Part shown: one piece after another, positions 19,101 to 28,579 of the stretch | How positions within the stretch are numbered: the first letter of the stretch is position 1 | Layout: each line of letters starts with the position of its first letter | Source of the DNA: JALYNX01 sp963724825 | GTDB lineage: Bacteria; Actinomycetota; Acidimicrobiia; Spongiisociales; ZC4RG35 | DNA: 64,000 nt | Direction: 5' to 3' | NCBI GenBank assembly: GCA_963724825.1 | Contig: CAVRWT010000003.1 | Span: forward strand, 124,001-188,000 | Translations under genes and position numbers: made by a program | The notes under the pieces: model-generated | The model's database searches: none | What the model was told of the DNA's origin: nothing | The model's input: only the letters and a program-made list of their open reading frames with translations

Positions 19101-19637
19101 GATGTCCTGGAACTTGCCGGCTGCGGCCAGCGCAGCCTCGTAGTCACGGATCTGCCCTTTGTTGCCCTCCTCACTCATCGAGTCCGGCGCCAGCAGCTGG
19201 GGCACCATCCCGCCGAGACAGCCCGAGGTGGCGATGATCCCCTCGGCGTGCTGCGCCAGCAGCTCGAAGTCCATTCGAGGCTTGTAGTAGTACCCCTCGA
19301 GGAAAGCCTTGGATGAGAGCTGGAGGAGGTTGCGGTAACCGGTCTCGCTCACGGCGAGCAGGTTCATGTGATAGCGCTTGTTGGCGGCGCCGAGAGGCCG
19401 ATCGAAGCGCGATCCGTCGGTGAAGTAAGCCTCGGTCCCGATGATCGGCTTGATCCCGATCTCCCGGGCAGTCTTCACGAAGTCGACAACCCCGTAGAGG
19501 ACGCCGTGATCGGTGATCGCGATCGCCGGCTGCCCGTCGGCCGCCGCCGCCCCGACCACGTCGCGGATCCGGGCCGCGCCGTCGAGCATCGAGTATTCGG
19601 TGTGAACGTGAAGGTGGGCGAATGACACGGCTGTCAT
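16130..19637 (-). CDS. dnaE: DNA polymerase III alpha subunit, one frameshift
   Basis: Replicative polymerase of the DnaE1 type, about 1168 aa. The N-terminal PHP domain begins HLHVHTEYSMLDG. The palm has VGPGRGSAAGS and the catalytic acidic motif PDIDMDFDERYR. A C-terminal OB fold (VVVGGLVASITRRWTRAGEPMIFFQLED) and tail follow. The frame breaks at about 18611: removing one base from GAACTCGAAGATC joins DRVEHEL to KIIEEMGFPAYFLIVWDLI, the normal family sequence. It lies 11 bp downstream of the rhomboid gene on the same strand. Confidence 0.96.
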
Positions 19638-19648
19638 TCAACCTTACC

Positions 19649-20539
19649 TCAGATCGAGACTGCGATGGCGGCCAGGGCGGCCACGGCAAAGCCGACAGCG
19701 GCGCGAATCGCGGTCGCGTTCGGGCCCTGGATCTTCGCCCACACCTCGCCGATCAGGTATCCGGTGATCAGCCCTCCGAGATGGGCCTGCCAGGAGATCC
19801 CGGGGAAGATGAAGGGCATTGCCGCGTTGATCAGCAGCAGGAACCCGAGTTGGTTGAGGACCGCTCGGCCATACGCCGTGTTGCGACGGTGGATGGCCCA
19901 GCTGATCCAGATCCCGAACAGCCCGAAGATGGCGCCCGAAGCGCCGACACCGACATCGAATGGCCCTCCGAAGTAGTAGGCCGCCACTCCCCCCATCCCG
20001 GCCGCCGCGAGGTAGAGACTGACGAAGGGCCAAGTGCCCACCCCTCGCTCCACCTGGGGGCCGAGCACCCAGAGGGCCCACATGTTGAACAGGATGTGGG
20101 TTATCGAGCCATGAAGGAGGACCACGGTGAAGATCCGCCACCACTCACCGGCAGCCACCGCCTGGTTGTCCTGGGCCAGAGCCGAGAAGATCTGATCCCC
20201 GAAGGTGCCGAAGCTCGACAGCAGGTAGAAGACGACGGAGAGACCGATGAACACCATGGTCGCCGGGGCTCCCGCCGCCGCCGATGTTCGGCGCCTTGGG
20301 CCGGTGGGGATCACCTTCTGCCCACCCTCCTCACGCACACACTCGGGACAGCGTTGGCCGACCGAGGCATCGATGGAGCAGGCGGCACAGATGGGCCGGC
20401 CGCAGCGACTGCAAGCCAAAAGGGTGTGCCGATCTGGATGCCGATAACAGACCGGGGCCTCGGTGGTGTTCTCCTGAGTCACTTGATCAAACGGTAGATA
20501 TTTCGGTTCGTTAGCTGGCGGCGCCCGGACGGAGGCCAT
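19649..20539 (-). CDS. Rhomboid family intramembrane serine protease with N-terminal zinc finger
   Basis: The rhomboid core has HGSITHILFNMWALW (H148, N152), the catalytic serine in GVGASGAIFGLFG (S201) and the catalytic histidine in WQAHLGGLITGYLIG (H253), within about six helices. The first ~70 residues hold a B-box-like zinc module with Cys31, His34, Cys43, Cys46, Cys51, Cys54, Cys64 and Cys67. Such zinc-finger rhomboids are common in actinobacteria; substrates are unknown. The ATG at 20539 overlaps rluD by 29 bp and has no clear ribosome binding site; a GTG 19 codons later is possible. Confidence 0.9.
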   Translation of the reverse strand: MASVRAPPANEPKYLPFDQVTQENTTEAPVCYRHPDRHTLLACSRCGRPICAACSIDASVGQRCPECVREEGGQKVIPTGPRRRTSAAAGAPATMVFIGLSVVFYLLSSFGTFGDQIFSALAQDNQAVAAGEWWRIFTVVLLHGSITHILFNMWALWVLGPQVERGVGTWPFVSLYLAAAGMGGVAAYYFGGPFDVGVGASGAIFGLFGIWISWAIHRRNTAYGRAVLNQLGFLLLINAAMPFIFPGISWQAHLGGLITGYLIGEVWAKIQGPNATAIRAAVGFAVAALAAIAVSI

Positions 20540-21431
20540 CGAGCACTGACTGCAGGTCCTGGGGAAGAGGTGACTCCACCTCGACCTCGACTCCCGACAC
20601 CGGGTGATTGAGACGAACCCGTCGGGCGTGGAGGAAGATCCGGGGGGACTTCACCCTCGTGTTGAACGGCGAATAGGTCCGATCGGCGATCACCGGATGG
20701 TCGATGGCCGCCAGGTGGACCCGGATCTGATGGGTCCTCCCGGTTTCCAGGTTCACCTCGAGCAGCGCTACTTCGTGCTGGGGAAACTCTTCGATCAACT
20801 CATAGTGGGTGACTGCCGGCTTGCCCGTAGGCGAGACCGCCCTCCGGGTGGGGCGGGAAGGGTCGCGCCCGATCGGGGCGTCGATGGTGCCGGTCGGCAC
20901 CGGGAACAAGCCATGCACCAGAGTGATGTAGGTACGAGCGATCCTTCTCGCGCCCAAGTCATCGACCAGGGAGCGGTAGGCGTCTTCGGTGCGGGCCACG
21001 ATCAAGGTCCCCGAGGTGTCCTTGTCCAGGCGATGGATCAGGCCCCACCGCCCCGGCTCCCCGACCCCTTCCAACTCCGGATACCGGTTGAGGAGGCCGG
21101 CGGCCAGGGTGCCCTCCTTCGTGCCCGAGCCCGGGTGGACCACGACCCCGGCCGGTTTGTCCACGACCAGCAGGGCATCGTCCTCATAGAGGACTTCGAA
21201 GGGGACGTCCTCAGGTTGGAGAGACAGCTCGACCGCGGGGTGTGGCGTTTCGATCACCGACCCGGTTCGGACACGATCTCTGGGGCGAGCCGCACTTCCG
21301 TCGAGGATCACTCCGCGGTCGACCAGCTCTCGTGCGACAAAGCGGCTCACCCCGAGCAACGACGCAATCGCCTTGTCGACGCGCATCCCGTCGAGGGTCT
21401 CCGGAACTTCGAATGTCAGCGAGTCCGCCAC
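20511..21431 (-). CDS. rluD: RluA/RluD-family 23S rRNA pseudouridine synthase
   Basis: Converts uridines in 23S rRNA to pseudouridine. An N-terminal S4-like RNA-binding domain (RVDKAIASLLGVSRFVAREL) precedes the catalytic domain with HRLDKDTSG (catalytic Asp) and ETGRTHQIRVHL. The GTG at 21431 is chosen because it gives 307 aa starting just before the S4 domain and overlaps the end of lspA by 16 bp; the longer open frame runs through lspA. lspA followed by rluD is a common bacterial gene order. Confidence 0.93.
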   Translation of the reverse strand: MADSLTFEVPETLDGMRVDKAIASLLGVSRFVARELVDRGVILDGSAARPRDRVRTGSVIETPHPAVELSLQPEDVPFEVLYEDDALLVVDKPAGVVVHPGSGTKEGTLAAGLLNRYPELEGVGEPGRWGLIHRLDKDTSGTLIVARTEDAYRSLVDDLGARRIARTYITLVHGLFPVPTGTIDAPIGRDPSRPTRRAVSPTGKPAVTHYELIEEFPQHEVALLEVNLETGRTHQIRVHLAAIDHPVIADRTYSPFNTRVKSPRIFLHARRVRLNHPVSGVEVEVESPLPQDLQSVLDGLRPGAAS

Positions 21432-21871
21432 GAGTGGATCAGCAATAGGACCACGGCGATCGTGATCGAGGTGTCGGCCAGATTGAAGGTCGGTATCCAC
21501 CACAGATTGACCCAATCGATCACTTTCCCGTCGAGAAGGCCGGGGCCGCGGAAGATCCGATCGACGAGATTTCCCAGCGCGCCCCCCATGACCAGGCCGA
21601 AGGCGACGATTTCCAGGATCGGGCGCGGGTGGCGAAGGGCCCAAAGCAGGCCGAGCGTCACCCCGATGGCTGCCAGGCCCAGGAACGGTCCCGCGCTCTT
21701 GAGCGATCCGAAAGCAGCACCTGGATTCTCGGTGTAGGTGAAGGTCAGGAATCCGGGGATTACCTCCACCGGATTGCCGGCGAAATGCAACGAGGCATAA
21801 CGTTTGGTGAGGGCGTCGACGGTGACGACGAAGGCCGCGATCCCGGCCGCGAGCGCGTAGCGGCGAATCAA
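21416..21871 (-). CDS. lspA: Signal peptidase II (lipoprotein signal peptidase)
   Basis: Aspartic membrane protease that cleaves prolipoprotein signal peptides after lipidation. The two catalytic aspartates are Asp104 in GNLVDRIFRG and Asp133 in FNLADT. YTENPGAAFG and four hydrophobic helices are also typical. The TTG at 21871 is inferred from the TTGA overlap with the TGA of the upstream DksA/TraR-type gene; it gives 152 aa. Lipoproteins that would use it include the ABC binding protein at 61779-62690. Confidence 0.92.
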   Translation of the reverse strand: MIRRYALAAGIAAFVVTVDALTKRYASLHFAGNPVEVIPGFLTFTYTENPGAAFGSLKSAGPFLGLAAIGVTLGLLWALRHPRPILEIVAFGLVMGGALGNLVDRIFRGPGLLDGKVIDWVNLWWIPTFNLADTSITIAVVLLLIHSWRTR

Positions 21872-22239
21872 CTCTTGCGGGCGCAGTCGACGCAGAGCGT
21901 CACATAGGGGAGGACGTCGAGCCGGGCCATCGGTATCGGCTTGCCGCAACTCTCGCAGATCCCGTACCGCCCGGTCTCGATGTTGTCGAGAGCGCGCTCC
22001 ACCTTTCCCAGGAGGTCGACGGTGTTCTGCTCGATCGAGAGCTCTTTCTCGTACTCGAATTTCATCGAGCCGGCTTCGGCATTTCCCGGGTCCGGGCTGC
22101 GATCCGAGGAGCTCTCGGTCATCCGGGCCTCCTCCAATTCGAGCTCGTAGTCCCGGATCATCACCAGGAGGCGATCACGCTCTTCCTCGAGACGTTTCCG
22201 GTACCGCTCAACCGTCGATTTGGCGAGATTTCTGGCCAC
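21868..22239 (-). CDS. DksA/TraR-type C4 zinc-finger protein
   Basis: 123 aa. An N-terminal charged coiled coil (about residues 10-45) is followed by the zinc finger GICESCGKPIPMARLDVLPYV...CVDC, the C-x2-C...C-x2-C pattern of the DksA/TraR family. These bind the RNA polymerase secondary channel in proteobacteria; actinobacterial versions are less understood, and the DxxDxA tip is not obvious here. It overlaps lspA by 4 bp and is divergent from ileS across a 108-bp gap that must hold both promoters. Confidence 0.88.
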   Translation of the reverse strand: MARNLAKSTVERYRKRLEEERDRLLVMIRDYELELEEARMTESSSDRSPDPGNAEAGSMKFEYEKELSIEQNTVDLLGKVERALDNIETGRYGICESCGKPIPMARLDVLPYVTLCVDCARKS

Positions 22240-22347
22240 GAGTCATCCTCGTAAAGGGCGGGAACCTTATCAATTCCCTCGTTCTACTTCACAGGGGGGC
22301 GCACACCCTACGATTCCCGCTCCCGAGCGCCCGAAAGACTGGCCGCA

Positions 22348-25300
22348 TTGACCAACGAGACCGGATTTCAAAGAGTCGACCCCGCGGTCGACATTCCCCG
22401 CCTCGAAGAGGCGGTGCTCGCCCTGTGGCGTGACACCGATGCCTTCGCCGAATCGGTGCGCCGTCGGCCCGCCGATAAGGAATACGTATTCTACGACGGC
22501 CCTCCCTTTCCGACCGGAAGCCCCCACTACGGGAACTTGCTCGCCGGAGTGATCAAGGACATGGTCCCCCGCTACTGGACGATGAGGGGGTACCGGGTCG
22601 AGCGGCGCTTCGGCTGGGACACTCACGGGCTCCCCATCGAGATGGAGGTCGAGAAGCAACTCGGCATCTCCGGCCCGCGCCAGATCGCCGAATACGGCAT
22701 CGACCGATACAACGAAGCGTGCCGGGTCGGAGTGCAGGCCAACACCGAGGCCTGGGAGACACTCACCGAGCGCATCGGGCGCTGGGTCGACTTCGAGAAC
22801 GACTACAAGACGATGGATCCCGACTTCATGGAGACCGTCTGGTGGGTCTTCAAGCAGCTTTGGGACAAGGGCCTCATCTACCGCGACTTCAAGGTGCTTC
22901 CCTATTCATGGGGCGCCACCACTCCACTTTCCAACTTCGAGGCGAACCTCGATTACCGGGATGTCGAGGACCCTTCGATCACGGTGCGCCTGGCCGTTGT
23001 GGAGGGCAACGGGACGGCCCATGCCGGCGACTACCTGTTGATCTGGACGACGACGCCATGGACATTGCCCGGCAACCTGGCTGTGGCGATAGGCGAGGGC
23101 ATCGAGTACCTGAGAGTTGCCGACGGGGGCGACCACTACTGGATCGCCGCCGATCGGGTCGAAACGGTATTCGGCAACCGGGGCGAGACCGTTGCCCGGG
23201 TCAAAGGCGCCGACCTCCTGGGTGTGTCCTACCAACCACCTTTCGACTACTTCTCCGACCGTCGGGAAGCCGGAGCCTTCCGCACCATCCCGTCCGATGA
23301 AGTCTCGGTTGACGAGGGAACAGGGCTGGTTCACATGGCGCCCGCCTATGGAGAAGTCGACTTTCTCGCCTTGCAGGCCGCAGGCATCGAAGCTCTGGTC
23401 GACCCGGTCGACGCCGGGGGCAACTTCACCGAAGACGTGCCCGAGGTTGCCGGACAGAACGTCAAAGAGGCCGACGCCACCCTGATCGACTTGCTCAAGG
23501 CCTCGGGCAAGCTGGTCCATTCGGGGCGCATCGTCCACTCCTACCCGTACTGCTACCGCACGGGCACTCCACTCATCTACAAGGCAATCCCCACCTGGTT
23601 CGTGGCTGTGGAGCAGTTTCGGGACCGGATGGTGGAGCTCAATGAGACGGTGCACTGGGTGCCGGAATACGTCGGCTCCCGCAGGTTCGGGAACTGGCTG
23701 GCCAACGCCCGCGATTGGGCGATCAGCCGCAATCGCTATTGGGGCTCATGCATCCCGGTCTGGCAGTGCGACTCCTGTGAGGAAAGGGTGGCCGTCGGTT
23801 CGGTGGACGAGTTGGAGCAGCTCTCCGGGCAACGGCCCACCGACCTGCACCGGCACTTCATCGACCTGATCACCTGGCCGTGCGCCAGCGTGCGGCGGCG
23901 TCATGACCCGGATCCCCGAAGTCCTCGACTGCTGGTTCGAGTCGGGCTCGATGCCCTACGGGATGAACCACTACCCATTCGAGAACACCGAGCGCTTCGA
24001 GGCCACCTTCCCGGCGAAGTTCATTGCCGAGGGCCTCGACCAGACCCGGGGCTGGTTCTACACCCTGATGGTGCTCTCGACCGCCCTGTTCGACCGTCCT
24101 GCCTTCGAGAACTGTGTGGTCAACGGGCTGATCCTTGCCGAGGACGGCAGGAAGATGTCCAAGAGCCTCAAGAACTACCCCGACCCGTCCGAGATATTCG
24201 ACCACCTCGGCGCCGACGCCGTGCGGGCCTTTCTCATCAACTCACCGGTGCTCAGGGCGGAACCGCTGCGGTTCAGCACGGACGGGGTGGCCGAGGTGGT
24301 CCGATCGGTGCTGCTGCCGCTGTGGAACACCTACAGCTTCTTCACCACGTACGCCGAGGCGGATGGGGTCACGATCTCCGACTTCGCGAGTGCGCCTCCG
24401 GTCGACGAGCGCCCCGAGATGGACCGTTGGATCCTCTCGGTGCTGCAGAGCCTGGTCGAGGAGGTCAACACCCAAATGGAGGGCTACTACCTCTACAGCG
24501 TGGTGCCTCCGATCCTCGGATTCATCGACCACCTGACCAATTGGTATGTGCGCCGCTCGAGAAGGAGGTTCTGGAGGGCGAGAGGTGAGTCCGGTGAGGG
24601 GGATGCCGACAAGCTCGCCGCCTTCGCCACCCTCTACCAGGTCCTGACCACCTTCATCGAGGTCCTGGCGCCGATCCTTCCCTTCATCACAGAGCACCTC
24701 TATCAGGATCTCATCGCTCGCCACGACCCCGAGGCGGTGCGAAGCGTTCACCACCGGGACTTCCCGGAGGCGGACGAAGCCTTGATCGACACCGAGTTGG
24801 AATCCTCGATGGCGAGTGGTCAGGGAGGTGGTCAGGCTTGGGCGCAACCTGAGGAAGAAGGAGGGTCACCGGGTTCGCCAGCCACTGGCCGGGCTGACCA
24901 TCCTCACCCACGACCGCGGCATCGCGGCCGCCGTTGAGACCCACGGAGACATCATCGCCGAAGAGTTGAACGTCAAGAAGGTGACGGCGACCGACGACGA
25001 GGGGGCGCTCGTCCATCTCTCGGCAAAGGCCAACTTCAGGAAACTCGGTCCAACTCTCGGCTCGGAGATGCAGACCGTCGCCGCGGGTATCGCCGCTCTG
25101 GGAGCCGACGACCTCGCCGGCATCCTCGACGGCGGCTCAGTCGAGGTCGCCGGTCATGTCATCGATCTCGATGATCTGATCGTGGAGCGGGCACCGGTCG
25201 AGGGCGTCATCGTGGAAACCGGCGCCGATTTCGCTTGTGCGCTGGATACCACCCTCGACGATGACCTGGTTCTGGAAGGTGTGGCGCGTGAGATCGTGAG

Positions 25301-25526
25301 CAGGGTGCAGAAGCTGCGCCGCGAAGCCGGTCTCGACGTCGTCGATCGGATCTCGCTGACATGGCACAGCCCTGATCCCGAAGTGGTGGCAGCGTTCGAC
25401 ACCCATCACGATGTGATCGCAGGCGAGGTCCTCGCCACGTCGGTCTCGGCTGCGAGCGCCGAGATTGGAGAAAGCTTCGACCTGGATGGCCGGACGGTCT
25501 GGCTGTCGCTCGAGCGCTCGGCCTAG
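22348..25526 (+). CDS. ileS: Isoleucyl-tRNA synthetase, eukaryote-like type, two frameshifts
   Basis: Charges tRNA-Ile. The HIGH motif appears as SPHYGNLL and KMSKS as DGRKMSKSLKNYPDP. Strings such as WDTHGLPIEMEVEKQLGI and KVLPYSWGATTPLSNFEANLDYRDVEDPS, and the absence of the C-terminal zinc module of ordinary bacterial IleRS, place it in type 2 (IleS2-like), some of which resist mupirocin. The frame breaks at about 23890, where removing one G also restores the WPCASCGGVM zinc-type motif, and at about 24815, where SSMA joins VREVVRLGRNLRKK. Repaired length is about 1059 aa. The start is TTG at 22348, with no strong ribosome binding site. Confidence 0.95.
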
Positions 25527-25535
25527 CGCCCAGTC

Positions 25536-26438
25536 CTAGCTCTCGGCGTCCTCGACCTGGTCGCCATCGTCGGTCACTTCCTCGGTCACCTCGTCGGTGA
25601 TCTCGTCGGTGACTTCCTCGACCTCGTCCTCGTCTACTTCCGCAACCTCGTCTTCGACGGCATCCTCTTCGACTTCGACCTCTTCGCTCGCCGCGTCGAG
25701 ATCCAATTCCTCGGTCTCCTCGATCACGGCGTCGAGGTCCTCGAGTTCCGCTTCGTCGTCGACGAGGGTCAAGTCGGTCGCCTGATCCTCACCAGCTTCG
25801 GCGTCGTCCATCTCATCATCCAAGGCCAGCTCGAGGTCATCCCCGTCGTCGAGGCCCCCCAACGCCATGTCGTCGACGGCGGCTCCGTCTTCGTCAAGCA
25901 GCTCGGCAGACTCGATTGTCGAATCCATCTCGTCGAGCTTGTCAGCCACCGAGGTCGCGAGCAGGGCCAGCTGATTTCTGACATTGGAGACTCGAACTGT
26001 CAGATCTGCCATCTCGGCCTGCGCCGCAGTCCGGCGCTCCTCCCGCTCTGCCTCGAACGAATCGGCCTCGGTGCGGGCATCGGTCAGAGTCCGGTCCGCC
26101 TCTCCCCGAGCCTCCTCGAGCAAGCGATCGGCCTCCGCCTTGGCTTCGTCCAACGTCCGATCGGCCGCCTGTTGGGCCAGGATCAACACCCGACCCACGG
26201 AAGCCTCGTCGCCGACGCCAACCCCGACGCCAGCAGCGACAACTCCAACCGCTGCGGGTTCGGGCCCCTTGGTCTGCTCGAGCTCCGCGATCTTGGCCTT
26301 GGCGGCTGTGAGCTCACCGTGGAGATCTCGCAGGGCAACCACGATTTCGTCGAGGAAGTCGTCCACCTCGTCGAGGTCGTAGCCGCGAAGCGCGGTTGAA
26401 AACGTCTTGTGCTCGACATCGGATGGTGTGATTGGCAT
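25536..26438 (-). CDS. divIVA: DivIVA-domain protein with long acidic tail
   Basis: The N-terminal DivIVA membrane-binding motif is present: MPITPSDVEHKTFSTALRGYDLDEVDDFLDEIV. It is followed by a coiled coil, a Gly/Ala/Val-rich linker (about residues 60-80), a second long coiled coil (about 85-170) and an extremely acidic C-terminal ~130 residues of mostly Glu, Asp, Val and Thr. DivIVA (Wag31) directs polar growth and septum placement in actinobacteria. It is the last gene of the division block, after yggT. The acidic tail is unusually long and may be a disordered interaction region. The 3' end is convergent with ileS, 9 bp away. Confidence 0.92.
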   Translation of the reverse strand: MPITPSDVEHKTFSTALRGYDLDEVDDFLDEIVVALRDLHGELTAAKAKIAELEQTKGPEPAAVGVVAAGVGVGVGDEASVGRVLILAQQAADRTLDEAKAEADRLLEEARGEADRTLTDARTEADSFEAEREERRTAAQAEMADLTVRVSNVRNQLALLATSVADKLDEMDSTIESAELLDEDGAAVDDMALGGLDDGDDLELALDDEMDDAEAGEDQATDLTLVDDEAELEDLDAVIEETEELDLDAASEEVEVEEDAVEDEVAEVDEDEVEEVTDEITDEVTEEVTDDGDQVEDAES

Positions 26439-26496
26439 TTAGTGAACCTCTCGAGTTGGCGTTGAGGATACGAAACGCGTCGACTGGCTCCAAGAA

Positions 26497-26766
26497 TCAG
26501 CCGACACGTCTCAGGATTCCGATCAGGATGTTGATTCCGATCAGGAGCACGATCGGAGTCAGGTCGAGCATTCCCCCACCCAGTCGCAGCGGCGGGATGA
26601 CCCGGCGCAGTGGGAGGATCACCGGGTAGATGATGCGGTCGAGGAAGATCGACACCTTTCCCAGCGGATGAGTGGATGAGGTCGGGATCCACGACAGGAT
26701 CACCCACGCCAGGACGGCGTAGAAGTACACCTGGAGAATCAGGATGATGATTCCGATGGGGTCCAA
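26497..26766 (-). CDS. YggT family membrane protein
   Basis: 89 aa with two hydrophobic helices (about residues 4-26 and 65-86). The conserved YggT core AVLAWVILSWIP and LDRIIYPVILPLRRVIPPL, with the basic turn between helices, is intact. YggT is a small envelope protein regularly found between sepF and divIVA in Gram-positive bacteria; its exact job is unsettled. It starts 2 bp after the sepF stop region, so both are probably on one mRNA. Confidence 0.93.
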   Translation of the reverse strand: MDPIGIIILILQVYFYAVLAWVILSWIPTSSTHPLGKVSIFLDRIIYPVILPLRRVIPPLRLGGGMLDLTPIVLLIGINILIGILRRVG

Positions 26767-26768
26767 GG

Positions 26769-27290
26769 TCAGTCGTCGAGATCGTCGATCTCGTAGGCTC
26801 CGAGGGTCGTCAATCGGCGTTTCTCGTCCCGGCTCAAGACCACCCGCGGCGGGAGAACCAACACCAGACCGTCTCCCACCTTGCGCATCGACCCGTCGAG
26901 GGCGTAGATCAAGCCCGAGGAGAAGTCGACCACGCGGCGAACCAGATCCGGAGTGGCCCTCCTCATGTCGAGGACGACCGGCGTCCGATCCCGAACGCGA
27001 TCGGCCAGGATGCGGGCGTCACCAAACTCCTCCACCACGAGGATGTCGGACTGAACCTCTACAGGTCGCACCAGGCCGATGGTATCGGATGAGCCGGAAC
27101 GGCTCTGAGGCCGGGTGGCGGCACGGGCGGTTGGAGGTGGCTCGACTCGTCGACTCTGGGGTATCGCTTCCACTGGCCGACGTGCCGCCTCCTCGACGAC
27201 CGGGGTCTGTGGGCGCTCTGCGGCCTCGTCGTCGATTTGGTCTTCATCCACCAGTCCCAGGTAGACGAGAGCTTTAGAAAAGAGTGACAT
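26769..27290 (-). CDS. sepF: Cell division protein SepF
   Basis: 173 aa. A short N-terminal membrane-targeting helix (MSLFSKALVYLGL), a proline/arginine-rich linker (about residues 25-75) and the SepF fold (VVLDMRRATPDLVRRVVDFSSGLIYALDGSMRKVGDGLVLVLPP) are visible. SepF tethers FtsZ polymers to the membrane and is the main anchor in actinobacteria that lack FtsA; no ftsA is seen here. It lies downstream of yggS and upstream of yggT. Confidence 0.96.
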   Translation of the reverse strand: MSLFSKALVYLGLVDEDQIDDEAAERPQTPVVEEAARRPVEAIPQSRRVEPPPTARAATRPQSRSGSSDTIGLVRPVEVQSDILVVEEFGDARILADRVRDRTPVVLDMRRATPDLVRRVVDFSSGLIYALDGSMRKVGDGLVLVLPPRVVLSRDEKRRLTTLGAYEIDDLDD

Positions 27291-27305
27291 TCACCCACTC
27301 CAGGG

Positions 27306-27968
27306 TCAGGTTCGAGCGCCAAAGATAGCCCGTCCGACGCGGATCAACGAGGCACCCTCCTCGATGGCGATCTCAAAATCGTCGGTCATCCCCATCGACA
27401 ACTCCTGAACCCCGTCGTTGAGTTCCGACAACCTGTCCCGGAGCCTTCTCAATTCGGCGAAGTGGGGCCGCATCGCCTCGGCGTCCTCACTCACCGGCGG
27501 GATGGCCATCAGGCCTCGAACCGGGACGCCGCCGGCGAGCAGGGTCTGTAGAAGGTCCGCCGCCTCGGCCGCATCGACACCGGCCTTCTGCGGCTCCGAC
27601 CCGGTGTTGACCTGGATCAGCACGGGCGGCGCCAGACCGATCCCCTTCGCCCAGGCGAACGCCAGGGACTCACGATCCATCGAATGAAGGAGATGTGTCA
27701 TTGGTCGGATCAGACGAGCCTTGTTGGTCTGCAGAGCCCCGACGAAGTGCCACCTGATGTCAGAAGGGAGCGCCGCTGCCTTCTCCGCCATCTCCTGGGC
27801 CCGGTTCTCGCCGAAGTCGCGATGACCGAGGTCGTAGAGAGCGCGAATGTCTGAAGCTGGCTTCGACTTCGACACCGCGACCAGGGTGACGCCGGACGGA
27901 TCTCGCCCGGCCCGCCGGGCGGCAGCTGCGATCCGCTCCAGCACTTCTTCGTAACTCACGGCACCCAT
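27306..27968 (-). CDS. yggS: YggS/PLPBP family pyridoxal-phosphate homeostasis protein
   Basis: Single-domain PLP-binding barrel protein that buffers pyridoxal phosphate. The lysine motif VAVSKSKPASDIRALYDLGHRDFGENRAQE, WHFVGALQTNK, and the phosphate-binding end LSMGMTDDFEIAIEEGASLIRVGRAIFG are all present. The start is ATG at 27968 or the GTG at 27959 that overlaps the pgeF stop; GGATGGG upstream fits the GTG. The gene sits between ftsZ-pgeF and sepF, its conserved place in Gram-positive bacteria. Confidence 0.95.
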   Translation of the reverse strand: MGAVSYEEVLERIAAAARRAGRDPSGVTLVAVSKSKPASDIRALYDLGHRDFGENRAQEMAEKAAALPSDIRWHFVGALQTNKARLIRPMTHLLHSMDRESLAFAWAKGIGLAPPVLIQVNTGSEPQKAGVDAAEAADLLQTLLAGGVPVRGLMAIPPVSEDAEAMRPHFAELRRLRDRLSELNDGVQELSMGMTDDFEIAIEEGASLIRVGRAIFGART

Positions 27969-28579
27969 CCGATGGTGGCCATTCGCAACGGAGTCCGGTC
28001 CTGGCGGTAGCTGAAAGATCCCGGTTGATGAAAGGTGCACGAGTCGGCGGCCCATATCTCCAGCCCGGACAGTTCGCTCCGGATCGAAGCGGCGAGGTCT
28101 ATCGAAGGTGTGCCCCAGGTTGTCGACGCGGTAAACCCCTCGAACTCGGCTGCGACCTCTTCGCCTACCTCGAAGCAGCAGGCTCCGATGCCGGGACCGA
28201 GCGCAGCCCGGGTTGGCGGGTGCCCAGCCGACGCCATGTCTTCGCGGAGTCGGGTGACGACGCCGGCGCGGGACCCACGCCACCCGGCATGGGCCACACC
28301 GACGGCGTCGGCGGCGTGGAGGACGACACCGAAGCAATCAGCGGTGAACACCGCCAACGGAAGGAGAGGCACAGTCGACCACAGGGCGTCACCCTCACCA
28401 ATCACGCCGGGCCCGGCAACACGATGGACCAGGTTCCCATGGATCTGGGTCACCGATGCCCAGTCTTCAGGTATCCCCAGGGAGGCCGAGACAGCTGCCC
28501 GCGAGCGCAGATCGTCACGCTGATCGCCATCACTGGCTTCCGTGAATGCCACCCCGTCCCCACCGGGGACTCGAATCAT
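27956..28579 (-). CDS. pgeF: Polyphenol oxidase-family peptidoglycan editing factor
   Basis: YfiH/LACC1 family. Metal and active-site signatures are VTQIHGN, FTADCFGV, AHAGWRGSRAG and GPGIGACCFEVG, giving the His/Cys/His cluster. In E. coli the protein (PgeF) prevents wrong residues entering peptidoglycan precursors; relatives also act on purine nucleosides. It starts in an ATGA overlap with the ftsZ stop, which ties its expression to division. Confidence 0.93.
   Translation of the reverse strand: MIRVPGGDGVAFTEASDGDQRDDLRSRAAVSASLGIPEDWASVTQIHGNLVHRVAGPGVIGEGDALWSTVPLLPLAVFTADCFGVVLHAADAVGVAHAGWRGSRAGVVTRLREDMASAGHPPTRAALGPGIGACCFEVGEEVAAEFEGFTASTTWGTPSIDLAASIRSELSGLEIWAADSCTFHQPGSFSYRQDRTPLRMATIGWVP

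Noticed and set aside
20604..21737. Plus-strand open frame of 377 codons opposite rluD and lspA
   Set aside because: Spans two real genes in antisense; no ribosome binding site or domain.
25597..25800. Low-complexity repeat at the divIVA 3' end as a CRISPR or satellite
   Set aside because: It is the codon-level repetition of Glu/Asp/Val/Thr in the acidic protein tail, with no regular spacer.
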